A stretch of DNA of 64,000 nucleotides from Rotaria sordida (lineage: Eukaryota > Rotifera > Eurotatoria > Philodinida > Philodinidae), in NCBI GenBank assembly GCA_905250125.1, contig CAJNOL010000903.1, forward strand, positions 31,462 to 95,461, read 5' to 3'. The notes beneath the pieces are model-generated. The model was not told the origin of the DNA. It did not search any database and saw only the letters and a list, made by a program, of their open reading frames with translations. The position numbers and the translations under genes were made by a program. This document shows positions 45,129 through 56,673 of this stretch, piece after piece; positions within the stretch are counted from its first letter, which is position 1; each line of letters opens with the position of its first letter.

Positions 45129-47008
45129 ATGAATCCATCTCAACGTCATGCAAACGTACGTATACTTGTATACAACAATATGCAAGAATGGAGTTATCTA
45201 CGTGGAGCTCTTGTTATGTTAGCTGGAGCTGGTGGAGGTGGAGGTGATATTCTTTAATTTGAATATAACTGATGGTTCATAACTAACTGCAACGTTAGAA
45301 TTTTCAAAATTTTCACTTGATTAAAACGATAGTACTTAAAATTCTCTACAAAATCATATGTCATACCAGGGTTGTTTAACAAGTTCCGAGACTTAATTTT
45401 ATTTAAAAACAACAAGAAGCATTACTGCATTGATACTGTTGTCTGTGTATAGTTCATGCAGTCCTTGATGTATAGATGTTATGATTTCTGATCTATTAAG
45501 TATTTATGTAATTAATCATGATACCAATGAAGTGATGCTTCTTGTTGTTTTTTAAATGAAATCAGTTTCGAAACTTTTTGAGTATGTCTCATACAATCCA
45601 ATAATTGTTATTGATATATTTGTAAAAGTAAAGACATGAAAATAGCGATAGATCCGCACGTGATGTAGGTGGAGTAGTTTCAAAGTGAGCAATTAATTTG
45701 TGAATAAAAATAATGAATGATACTGGTTCTATCAATTTGTCACATATGTACAGTTCGAACAAAAGTGAATGTCTTAAAGATGAAGTGGCGCCTTGTTGTT
45801 TTTTAAGAAACGAGTGTCAATAAGAAAATTGCCTGTTGAAACGAAGTACGTGCTGCTGCTATCGCATGAATATCTTGGTTATTTCCCATAAAAAAAGGCC
45901 TAAGAATCAACTGGAACTGATTTGTATAATAAGAATAGGTGAATTTGGCAAACTAGATGTTAGCAGAATGTTTCTAAGATTCACATGCGTTACCTCAATG
46001 AAAAATAGTGTATTGACTATTTTCATGCATTCATACTGAACAACTGTTAGCCACTGAATCTGTCTGATTGAAATCCATTAGATTATAATTTATGAGATGA
46101 ACAAGCTGAAACTATGGATTGGAACTACATAACAACATTGATATACGATTACGTTTGTTCTAAAAAAAAATGGAGACTTTATTCATTAAATAAAGTACAC
46201 CACTTTGTGTAGAATTTCAAGCGCTATCTTTTGATTAAAAAAAATGTTTCAATCAAGCGAAAATTTTAAAATTCGTTATATAAAAAATTGAATTTATCTT
46301 TTAGGTTATAAGGGACCTGGTGTGTAAGATTCAATGCTATTTTAAATAACAATTAGATTTTATAATTTTTTTTACAGGCCATTTATCCTGAACTAGCAAG
46401 AGAGATTATAGCTTATCCAAATCTAATATCAGTAAAAATAGATTATCGATTTCCAGGGGATCTTAATCCATGTGTAAATATGAATTCACATATAGAAGAT
46501 TTTTTTTTTATATAAATAATTAGAAAATAAAAGAATAATGTAATTGATCATTACTCAGATCCTAGAAAACCAGCACTGTTTTGTTCGACCTTGGTAGTGC
46601 AGTACAACATCGTTTTATAGCTATTACCGGCAGAATTCTATGTAGAATAGAAAGAGATAGTCGAAATTGTCATCGAAAGTGGAATTTCGATGAAATATTT
46701 TCCAAACTTCGATTTTTACTAATATTAAAGTTCTATTATGATTGATTGTTTTTAACTTAAGATTCAAGGTTTGCTCAAAGTCATTTATCTACTTCGATTA
46801 AATTATAATGTCAAACGAGTAGTACTTGTTAGTTGATCGTTTGGTGGTGCTGTAGTGATTTCAGCTTGTGTTCAACATGATCTTGTTAAAGCTATCAGTG
46901 GAAATAGCTTTGTTTTTTTAATGAAATTTTTATTTTTATCATAAATATATTTACATGTTGTATCTCAAACTGCTGGTGCCGATAGTGTTAGTCAATTAAG
47001 TCGGAAAG
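45129..47008 (+). pseudogene. Alpha/beta-hydrolase pseudogene
   Basis: Exons 45129 to about 45242, about 46305-46320, 46378-46473, 46762 to about 46900 and about 46958-47008 rebuild part of an alpha/beta hydrolase. Visible segments are GALVMLAGAGGGG, GYKGPG, IYPELAREII, the strand and nucleophile-elbow region VVLVS-stop-SFGGAVVISA, and QTAGADSVSQLSRKG. Three defects are seen. An in-frame TGA at 46834-46836 replaces the residue before the catalytic serine. The first glycine of the GxSxG elbow reads Ser. The last intron seems to end ACAT where an ACAG acceptor is expected. The C-terminal half with the catalytic His is not found. Intron 1 has been enlarged by an inverted-repeat element. Phase is otherwise kept, so inactivation looks fairly recent. 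Confidence 0.65.
45380..45579. repeat. Inverted-repeat MITE in the pseudogene intron
   Basis: caagttccgagacttaattt...aaacaacaagaagcattactgc faces gatgcttcttgttgtttttt...gtttcgaaactttttg. Arms are about 60 bases with a few mismatches and a loop of about 80 bases. A partial third occurrence of the ttgttgttttttaa word lies near 45795. Confidence 0.65.
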
Positions 47009-49077
47009 GTAGAAAAAAAAGCTGTAAAAATAATTTTGTATTTTATATTAATTATTTTATACGAATAACAATAAGATGATTTTAAAATTATCTATTTTTC
47101 CGTCTGTATCGTGTCCGAAATTCATTATGACATAAAATATTATTTGGAATTTTGTTGAATGATAATCAAAATATATTGACCTTTGTAAAGCAAGATTAAA
47201 AAACAAATACTAAGTTTCATACAACGAAAGTTCGATTCAATGATTGTTTAAAACTAATATTAACAAAGAATATATACACGATGACGTGTGAAGTCAAAAA
47301 GTTGAGCACAATTGTTCAGTCTTATCTGATGATCGGGAGATAATCCTTATACGTTAAAAAAAGGAAATCAGAAGAAGCATCAAACAACATGTTCCTTCTT
47401 GAACAGCGTTGTTCTTTACATGTCATTATATTTTTTTGTTATCTATAAATGAGATTATAACAGTTTGAGAAGAAAAAGAACTGAATAATAAGTTTAAAGT
47501 TCAACAAGCTCTTTTGAATTGTTTATCAATTATTGTTTTCTCTGCATTCGAACTATCATAATCCTAGATCCGAATTTCGCGTCAATTAATGTTCGAATGA
47601 AAATATCAAAATGATTAAATTTATTGATAAGATTTTACAAATGAGACTCTAATTAGTAATATTATCGAAATTCGACATATTTGCTTATGATTATCATTTT
47701 AATTTTACGTCGAAACTTCTTATAAATACCTAAGAACTTCATTCGCTGAGAAGCACACCATATGTTAGTCAAACAATCAATCTTTCTACGCAAATTGCTG
47801 TTGATTTTTTTCTCACGCCTAAAATATCTTCGAAATGTTTTGAATACAAGTACGCAGAGTTCTATATTTACAAGAACTTTGATAGATTTTTGGATGCTTC
47901 TATAGAGATTACCATATTATCGAAAGACGAAACTTAAGATGATTAGAGAAATCTAATCGGATAAGGGGTTTATCAGAGTATTTTTTGCGAAAAACAGAAA
48001 TATGAAATGTAAGAAAAAATCTTTTCAAAAGTTTAATCTAAAAGTCGGATTAGAAGAACTTTCTGAAGATTTTTTACGCTCGAGCATGTTAGAGGACTCG
48101 AGGAATTTAGATGAAAGAATTTTCTATTAGGAGAAGAATTTTTTCGGTTTTCATTAAAATTTTTGAGGAAAAGTTTCTCTGGAAAATCATGATCTCTAAC
48201 AATCAATTCTCTGAAATGTTTTTAACTAACTTCTTCTGATAACGCAAACATTATTGAGCAAAATAGTATGTTCCTATGTTCTCTATGACTTTCCTTCATC
48301 AAACTTCGTTGAATTTACGATAGATGTCGAATCTCTTCTGTTGTACGCTTTATGATCTTTCTATAAACAGAATGCAATTAAATGAAGAAAGATCGTGAAA
48401 TACTCGAATTCAATTCATATTTGCGGCTATCAGACAAGCTAATTTTCAAAATGTTTATAACTGACTTTAGAAAACTGGTAATTGGAGGTTTTGACCTTCT
48501 AGAAAACCTTTTCACAAAAATCTTTTAATAGAAACCAAAAAAAAATACTTTTTGTAATAGAAAATTCTTCCATTGATTCAAACTTTTTTCGAATTCGTCC
48601 GTAGTATCACCATTAGAAACTATATCTCAAAAATATGAAATATACTAAATTTTGCGCTTTGAATTAACACTCAACTATTGCTTTCTGATAATTTTTGCAA
48701 TCATTTTTGAAGTAGTTTTTTACCGCTAATGTGTAATGCATATCAAACCAAAAAAACAAAAGTGATCATAGATTTGATGTACTGTTTCTATCAGAGCTGC
48801 CAGAATGCCAGTCTAGACCGATTGATGTTGCTGATTTTACGAATACATTTAATTCTAGAACTCTGAAATGATAATCAATTATAATGGTTAATATTACATA
48901 TGAAGTAGTTATTCAAAATGTTTTGTCATAGTACACTTGTATTTTTTCTCATATTCTACTTTTTTTTTTGTCTTTTTCTATTGTACAAAAGACCATCTGT
49001 TTTATTTTTACGTCCTACCCCCTCAGTATCTTACTAAATAAAAACCAATAATCAATATAACCTACTATTCTTATCGT
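47009..49077. other. Gene-poor spacer containing an inverted repeat
   Basis: No gene recognised and no further exons of the hydrolase found. The inverted repeat at 48109-48575 is listed separately. The final 100 bases are the 5' flank of the Ntn hydrolase gene. Confidence 0.4.
48109..48575. repeat. Imperfect inverted repeat
   Basis: gaattttctattaggagaag and ggttttcattaaaatttttg on the left arm mirror gtaatagaaaattcttcc and caaaaatcttttaatagaaa on the right arm. Arms are about 130 bases and the spacer about 200 bases. No frame is encoded. Confidence 0.55.
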
Positions 49078-51356
49078 ATGAAAATAGTCAAATTAATGTT
49101 CTCTCAAAGTCGTTTATATTATTTATTCATTGGATTATTTCTTGTTATTCAAACAAGTTCCAGTTATAAGCCAAGTTCAATAAAAAATTTGGGAGCATTT
49201 TGTGCGAATGATACATCACATGGTTATCCAAATTTAAATCCAATTGATCAAAGTCAACCACGATTAATAAATAAAGTTGAAAATGGTACACTTTATCAAA
49301 TTGGTTCCGGTGATGATCAAATATGGTTAATACATGTTTATGGTAATACAGGTTATGATTTTGGTTATGCATATGGTACATTATTACGTGATCAAATTCA
49401 TAAAGTTTTACCACGTGCTTGGACACATTTTCAACAAGAAATAATTGATTCATTAAAAGATCTTAAATTACCTAAATGGTTTGAAAATATAATTGTTAAT
49501 CAAGGTCTTGACGTTGCATTAGATTTTCAAAATGAACTTGTTAAAAAATATACGGATGAAGAAATCTATAATGAAATGCGTGGTTTAGCTGATGCATCAC
49601 AAATTGATTATAAAATAGTTACACGATTACATATGCTTGGAGAAATTACACGAGGTAAGATCTTAGAAAATGTCAAACAAAAAAGTCTTCTCCTCTTGAA
49701 TGTTGCAATCATTTGGTGTTTTTCGATGGGATCTCAAAAGGGTACTTTCGTCTTTTTTTCGCCATTTATGGTTCTCGACGAGGATACAACAAATTCGTAT
49801 GAAATTTTTACCTTTGATGATTTCCATCACCTTCTGCCTGGAAAGTATCCTTTTTTTTTTGAGAAAAAGTAGTAAATCTTTATTGCTTTTTTTTTCTGTT
49901 TGAAAGAACATGCGAAGTTGCATTGCCCGTTTTTTTTTTAATTAAGCTTTTTTTGTTATTATATTAAAAAAAAGCATTTCTATAAATACGTAATCATTTT
50001 TTGTGATAGCGAATTTGTCATCCTTTGTCTTTGCATAAAAATTAAAACTAACAAAAAGAAATAGAGAATTTAGGGTCATCAAATGAGCTATTTTCGATCC
50101 ATATATGTGGAATAACTGCCGAAAACATCACTATATAGAACTAAAACTTTTCGCATAGTCTCGTTACTAAAGTTCCAACATATTCTAAAATTTTTGCGAG
50201 ATTTGAATGTAACTTGCCCAAGATCGAATTTTGAGGTGAGGCCTTAAATTATGAATCCAATCAAATAATTCTACTTGTCCCAATTGAGATAGTGAACTCA
50301 TGTCGTAGCACTAACTCGAATTTATTCAGTTCTGTGGCTTAAAAATTTCAAAGCAGATTTTTCGTCTCATGAGAACTTTCTACTTAAATTTTCAAAAGAT
50401 CTATCTTACTAAAAATCAATTTTTGCTCTTCAATAGACATTATCTCAGATATTTTTGAGTAATTTCTAACCAAAATTCCGACTAGAGATAGTTATTTTTT
50501 GTTTCATAGGTCGATGTTCACTCTATGGTCTTTGGGGTAATGTAACACTTGGAGGAAAAACTTTGCAATTACGTGCATTAGATTGGGATGTTGATGCTGG
50601 TTTACAAGATTATCCTGTTGTTACTATTTATCATCCTCGTACATCAAAACTTGGTCATGCATTTGCTAATGTTGCTTGGGCAGGTAAGAATACACTAATA
50701 TTTCTCTTTCTCTGTTTTTTCTGTATTAATTTATAATAAAATTTTAAGGTTATATTGGAACATTAACTGGTATGTCATCATTACGTCTTGGTATATCTGA
50801 AATAGGTGTTTCATTTCCTGATAATACATTTGGTGATGAAAGTATGAGTGGTTTACCATTTATTTTTGTTGAACGTTATATATTACAATATAGTGAAACA
50901 CTTGATGATGCACTTTCATTTATTTCTGATGTTAGACGTACATGTCATTTAATTCTTGGTGTAGCTGATGGAAAATTAGGTACAGCACGTATGATACAAT
51001 ATTCACATTCAAAAGTAAATTTTTTTGATGATCAAAATTTACAACCATTAGCTGATTGGCATCCACGTATACCAAATGCTGTTTATTCTGGTATGGATTG
51101 GTTATGTCCATCACGTCAATATAAATTATATCGTGCAATAATTGATCAATATGGACAAATAACACCAGAATTATCAATTAAAAATATTACATCAATTGTT
51201 AAAACAGGTGATTTACATGTTGGTGTTTATGATTTAACAGATAATATAATGTATGTTGCAAATGCACGTGGTACAGATGAACAAGGACCTAAAGAAGCTT
51301 ATAATCGACAATTTGTTAAAATTGTTCTTAATATTGAATTTGCACGTCAACAATAA
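49078..51356 (+). CDS. Secreted dcd1/C45-type Ntn hydrolase (acid ceramidase-like)
   Basis: Exons 49078-49654, 50510-50683 and 50749-51356 join in phase to 452 residues. Residues 1-29 are a signal peptide, so it enters the secretory or lysosomal route. A prosegment of about 165 residues precedes G-R-C195-S-LYGLWGNVTLGG, followed by LQLRALDWDVDAGLQDYPVV. This is the peptidase C45 (acyl-CoA:6-APA acyltransferase-like) arrangement, in which the cysteine becomes the N-terminal nucleophile after autocleavage. It matches Dictyostelium dcd1-type proteins closely, including HAFANVAWAG and the SEIG motif. Dcd1 proteins are annotated as acid-ceramidase-like; the substrate here is not known. Several NxS/T glycosylation sites are present. 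The first intron (855 bases) contains an in-frame extension of exon 1 that should be ignored. Animal members are unusual, so transfer from a protist is possible. Confidence 0.88.
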
Positions 51357-51915
51357 AAAAATAAAATAAAATTGATGATTAAATAAGATTTGAGATTTTA
51401 AAAATAAATGAATTTTTTTCATATATAGATTAATAAACGAATAAGAATGTACTTAAAATTGATCGTAATTAATATAAAATGAGGATTGATTTGAGTTATA
51501 CTTACAAGAGAATTCTTCCAATTTTCAATATCTATTCAAATTCATATTTTGCTGATTGTTAGGGCCTATTGTGCAGATAAAAATCCTAAAAGAATATGTG
51601 CTATTGTAAAATTTTATCCAAAAATACATTTCATGGTTCTTATAATATCCTATAATTTCAGCAGAAACAGATGCTTCTATCTCAAGATAGCGAGTCGCAA
51701 AAGCTTCGAACAAATTCGTTTTTTTTGAATATTTATTATCTTGATAAGAAATCAGTCAGAATTTTGGCTAGAGTCCAACTCAGATCAAGAAATGTGAGTC
51801 GTTTCCGACTGAAAAACTCAGAGCAATGGTACACAGAACGATGATAAGAGTCGCTGAGACAGTCAAAACTAGTACTGTGTACTGTCGTTTCATATAGTTT
51901 TAGTTGTAAATTGAT
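51357..51915. other. Spacer
   Basis: No gene recognised. Short minus-strand frames at 51525-51713 and 51736-51930 have no domain. The mixed-composition sequence suggests old element debris. Confidence 0.4.
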
Positions 51916-52037
51916 GCTTGGTAAGCACAATATTATGACTGTATTTTATCGTGCTGTACACAGACAACAACGGTCGCCAAATAGTCTGAAAATCTAATAC
52001 CTGACTATTTACAGTCGTAATACTGCGCTTACCAAAC
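51916..52037. repeat. Short inverted repeat
   Basis: gcttggtaagcacaatatta on the left mirrors taatactgcgcttaccaaac on the right. Arms are about 35 bases and continue with tgactgtattt against the mirror of aaatagtc-type sequence. Probably a small MITE. Confidence 0.55.
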
Positions 52038-52303
52038 GGCAAAAAAATCATATAAAACGGCCGTTTACGATCGTACCTATTTGACCTGAGTAGGAACTTG
52101 AAAGCAGGAACCCGACAGCCGACTCTACCAAATTACGGTCGAAACTATAAAAATCTGGCCGTCGGATTCGATCAGCAAGTTCCTACCTCTAAATTTTCAC
52201 CATTTGCCCGAGTTTTCCAGCCGAAAATTCAAGGATGTAGACGCTGAGATCGTTTACCTAGAAAGGTTACCTCATTGAACTTCATAAAGAAACCGTATTT
52301 TCA
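52038..52303. other. Spacer with CCGAC-type repeat words
   Basis: aacccgacagccgactc and ggccgtcggattcgatc resemble the subterminal arrays of the transposon at 19.95 kb, and caccatttgcccgagttttc resembles sequence near 21510. It is probably a remnant of a related element. No gene. Confidence 0.4.
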
Positions 52304-52582
52304 TGAATAGTTAGTGCACTGTGTATTACTCGACAGCAGGGGACAGAGTCGAGAAATGGCTCCACTCCAATCTTGAAAAATTTTCGTTTTTTTCAGCGAA
52401 ATTCCATAAAAACCTTTCAACAGGTCCCTTGAATCATCAACTTCTCAATCCTAGCGACCTTGGAACATTCCTGCTCAACAGTATGCATTGTTCATTAAAC
52501 TGTAGTATTAAGCAGTATGAATTTAGATCATACTATAGCTATAGAATTCTGCTAAGCACCACACTATGCACTAACTATTCGT
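52304..52582. mobile_element. Small TIR element, about 280 bp
   Basis: The left end gaatagttagtgcactgtgt and the reverse complement of the right end gaatagttagtgcatagtgt are nearly identical terminal inverted repeats. The interior frame at 52321-52680 runs out through the right end and is not a convincing gene. Target-site duplication could not be identified with confidence. Confidence 0.6.
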
Positions 52583-52991
52583 ACGAATATGGGTTCTTAT
52601 GGAGAGTAATTAATGAAAGAAGCCGAGATCGACATTGCGATGGACAGTTAGGTGCATACCGAACCTTCTTTTTGTTGTAACATGACTTTGGATCAGAATT
52701 TGAACATCTCCAATTCTCTTTAAACCACACTTGTTTATATTAAAAATTCAGTTCTGCCTACATCAGTCGCCTCTTGAGAATGTTATTATGTTAAATTTAA
52801 AAATATTTTATTAAACATAAATATATTGCATGATTATTCATAAATATTATCTTTGTCGAATAAAAAATAGTTTAAAAGATGCACATATATATATCATTTC
52901 ACACATAAATATAGTTCACAATTATTATTATGTAGAACTATTAGAAGACAAAAAATTTAAAAAAACAAAAAGAAATCCATTCAGATCACAT

Positions 52992-55900
52992 CTATGATTC
53001 AAAAGCGAATCTATTTTCATAAATTAAAAACATTTGAAGTTGATCATTTATTAATGGAAATGATTTTAATTGTTTAATATCATTTGGATATTGTTTAATA
53101 TGCATTTTAATAGATAAACGACATATAGATTTTAATGTTCGACAAGAATTTCGTTGTCGATAAAAAATATTTGTTTCAAGAAATTTTATAAAATCAATTT
53201 TTTTATTTTCTAATTTTTTATTTAAAAATTGATAAGCATCATTTTTTAAAAGAATTTTTATTTGATGTATATCAAAATAAATTTCACCATTATCATAAAG
53301 TGCATTAAGAAATTTATGAAATATTTCTTTTTCATCATTTTTATCTGATTGATTAATTTGAGATAATGTTGAATAAAGTGATGGAGAAGGAAATATCATA
53401 TCAACAGATCGAGAATTTTTAAAAAAATCATTATGATTTGATGAAAGATAATATATTCCAATAATTTCAAGAAAATAACCAGTAATTTTTTGTCGAATTA
53501 AATTATTATTATGCGTTCGATTATTTCCTATATTTGTATTAAATATATCACGTAAACAATATTTTAATAAAAAACGACCTGAAATAAACAATAAAAAATA
53601 GTTTCAATACTTAGAACATGAAGGATATTTTCTCATACTGACTGTGAGTAATTAAATAGAATCGAAAATATATCAATACAATCCTGACAGGATGAAAATA
53701 AGTCATTTGATAGGTGACTGTAGGATTTCTCATGCGTCCATCCACTTCATTGATCTTAATAATGATGACTGAAAGTGCATTCCTGGATGGTACACCGCCA
53801 CCGTTGTATCTCTATCAACAATCGTGTTTACTATGCAAGAAAGCTCAATTAGAAAAACGTATATTTCTGTACTTATACATAGTTCAGTAGTACATACGTA
53901 TGGCTTTTCCGTATAAGAAAATTTATCCAAAAAAACGATCTTTAGAAAAGTTCTGATATCACCACGCCTTCAATTGGTTGACGTGAACTGGAGTTTAGCG
54001 AAAATTTTCTATATGAACAGAGTAAATTTTTGTGCTAATTTCACTGCTCTTAGAGCAGCTAGATATTATTATTTTAATACAAAAGGAAAACTTATGTGCA
54101 TAGTTTTCTTTGTTGACAGGCCGCCCATATCGACAAGCTATGCTATGGCGAAGCCATCTTGTGATTATATGTCGACTTCATTTAGTGTTACAACTCTAAG
54201 ATTTTTAGTATAGACTCCAGTGCCTATGGCAACTCTCACTTAAAAATTTTAAGTTAATCGATCGAAGTTACTTTGATTTAGGTACATCTGATTGCAGACT
54301 ATTGTTTGCTGCTCGGTACAAGTTCATATCAAATTCTTATTAGAGACAGCTACGACAGTAGGCATTCGAATGAGGAGTCGCGCAAAAAAAAAGAGAAATG
54401 TCTAATTGGCTAAGAAATAGCCATCGCAAGGTGAAGATAACGTTCAATACCTAATTTAAGTGGATATCAACCGATGAATGGCAGGTTGATACTGGCAACT
54501 AGGATTCATTGTAGCCTACATACATCAAAAATATCAGCCCAAGATCATAAAAAATGGTTTCATTCCAGTAAACGGGCTCGACGTGACCGTGACTAGACTT
54601 TGATCACGATCGTTAAAATAACCACACATCCTGTATTTCTGTTAACTGATTCCATGCTTCACAATACAAATGACCTCATTTTGACGAATAACAATGCCGA
54701 AATAAAATTAAACACATTAGACGTGTGATTGTTCTCGTTTTGTTGCTAGTAGTTAACAGAAATATTTTTTTTGGAAATAAACTATATTAGATCTTACTTT
54801 GACAACATCTTTCGAGTTGTCGATTACTCGCGTGATTAGATAAATTTTGTTTTCATCCCATTCACTCCAGCACATTTTCGTTGCTTCTACTCATAGAACT
54901 AACATATCTGACCTTCATCATTAATACATATAGTTTACATAAAGAGCTCCTAACAAACTAATATCAATTTCCGTTACCAAAAAACTTGGCACATGCTGGG
55001 TACTAGTCACTATTATTGCCTAGCAGTGTATACGAAAAGAAAAATTCAACCCGTAAATTCGACAATAAAAGCTGTTAGCACAATTCCTGGAGGACTAATG
55101 TGTGCAATATAACGTAGCTGCACTTGTCAATCACAGAAGATAGCTTTACTCTATCTGTTTTCGAACAGATTTCTTCACTATTCTTTTACTTAATCTTCAA
55201 CAAATGCAATAAGGAAGTAATACTCATTTGAAAAGGCTGGTGGGTATTTTTTGAATAAGTTTTGAAAGGAATGACATATGGAGTTGCGGTTTTCATCATT
55301 GGAAAGAAGCGATGAAGACGTATCGAACCATATACGAAAAGATTTTTCTGACTACTTCCCTTAAGAGTTTTAGCCAGACTTTCTCAAAGAATTGCTTTTT
55401 TCTGATATGTTAAAAAAAGAAATTTTTCATCAAAATACAAGAAAACGTATATTTTTCGATTATTTTCTTGAAAAAATGGCGTAATAACTTGTACTTTAAC
55501 GACTAGAATATCTTATTGATTGTGCAGCTAGGAATCGAATCTTTATGCAGTTTTTTAGTTCTTCGATTGGCTGTTCTAATGCACCTCTGCAAATAAATAA
55601 ATCAATATCGTGATCACACGAAATATGTTTGTTTTCTAAGAACTTTACATAAAACTCTTAGAAAATTATTCAGAAAAATCTTTTCGTATACGGTTCGATG
55701 CATCTTTACCGCCTCTTTCCAATGATGAAAACCGCAACTCTCTATGTCATTCCCTTCAAAAGTTATTCAAAAAAAATACCCACCCGCCATTTTTTTTTTG
55801 AAATGGACATTAGTTCAAATATTAGAACGAGATATTATTAAGATACGATCTGTAGTGGTCTCTAAAGTATTATTATATTTAGAATTTCATACTAACCAAG

Positions 55901-56311
55901 TTCAAGTAGAACATTAATATCAAATTCATTCCAAATAAAATTTGTATAACTATTAAACATAGTTTGATAAATTGATAGATTATTTGATGATGGTGAATAT
56001 TCAAAAAAACTTTTCGAAATTTTTCCATTTAAAATAATTAATCGATGTAATAGATGATATAAATTATTAATTAACTTATTTGTTCTATTTGGATTAATTT
56101 TTTGACATAATAAATAAAGTAAATATTGATCAAGAATTGTATTACCAAATTGATCATATCCATTTGATATTGTTCTCATTAATGTTAAATTTAATGAAAA
56201 TGATTCATTTAATGTTGTATCAATATATTCAAGTAGATTTAATTGATCATCAGAACGATATAAACGTGGCCGATTAACGGCATTATTTTCTGTCGCTATT
56301 ATATTTGCCAT
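52992..56311 (-). CDS. SOCS-box protein (ASB-like)
   Basis: Two coding exons, 55897-56311 and 52992-53578, join as CTTG|GTTAGT ... TTTCAG|GTCG into 333 residues. The C-terminal 50 residues (about 285-333) fit a SOCS box: CRLSIKMHIKQYP, then LKSFPLINDQLQMFLIYE. This helix motif recruits Elongin B/C and Cul5, so the protein is a candidate substrate receptor of a Cul5 ubiquitin ligase. The region before it is helical and Leu/Asn-rich with weak ankyrin-like segments (HRLIILNG, DINVLLELG, RFLLKYC), as in degenerate ASB proteins, but no clear ankyrin repeat consensus is seen. The ATG lies four bases after an acceptor (ttcttttag), so a 5' untranslated exon is expected upstream. The 2.3-kb intron contains two repeats. 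Confidence 0.7.
53579..55069. other. Intron sequence of the SOCS-box gene
   Basis: No exon recognised. The short frames at 53730-53930 (minus) and 53974-54213 (plus) have no domain. Mixed base composition suggests old insertions. Confidence 0.4.
55070..55171. repeat. Interspersed repeat, family C copy 2
   Basis: Matches 31690-31800 in order (ctgttagcacaattcctg, acgtagctgc, aatcacagaagatag). It lies in the large intron of the SOCS-box gene. Confidence 0.6.
55225..55806. repeat. Foldback element in the SOCS-box gene intron
   Basis: The left arm, about 55225-55372, contains ggtgggtattttttgaataa, ggagttgcggttttcatcat and gtatcgaaccatatacgaaa. The right arm, about 55650-55806, is its mirror: ttcgtatacggttcgatgca, atgatgaaaaccgcaactct and ttattcaaaaaaaataccca. 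Arms are about 150 bases with high identity, separated by about 280 bases with no coding frame. Confidence 0.75.
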
Positions 56312-56673
56312 TAATCTAAAAGAAAAATAAATAAACTTAATTTTTTTAATTAAATTAAAAAAAAAAGAATCAGCAAGGAAAAATAATTGATATTCCATAA
56401 ACAATAAGAATAACATAAATAGATAATATGAAAGTGTTTTTTCTTTGTCCTTCGAGAATATAACAACAAGAATCAAAACAAAACAACACAATGAATTCTA
56501 GCAAATTAATTAATTCAAGATATCCTTTGGGATATTCTACTTATTGCAATAAGTTATTATTTTTTGGTTACTATACCAAATGTTTGTCTTTTTCTATAAT
56601 CGAACATTAAAATAGTATCATAGACGTTCGTTTTTTTTTTCTTTTATCTAAAACTATATGTCTATAAATAACT

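Noticed and set aside
49655..49923. Continuation of the Ntn hydrolase frame, and a minus-strand frame, in its first intron
   Set aside because: A consensus donor GTAAGA at 49655 and a perfect phase join to the nucleophile exon at 50510 show this is intron.
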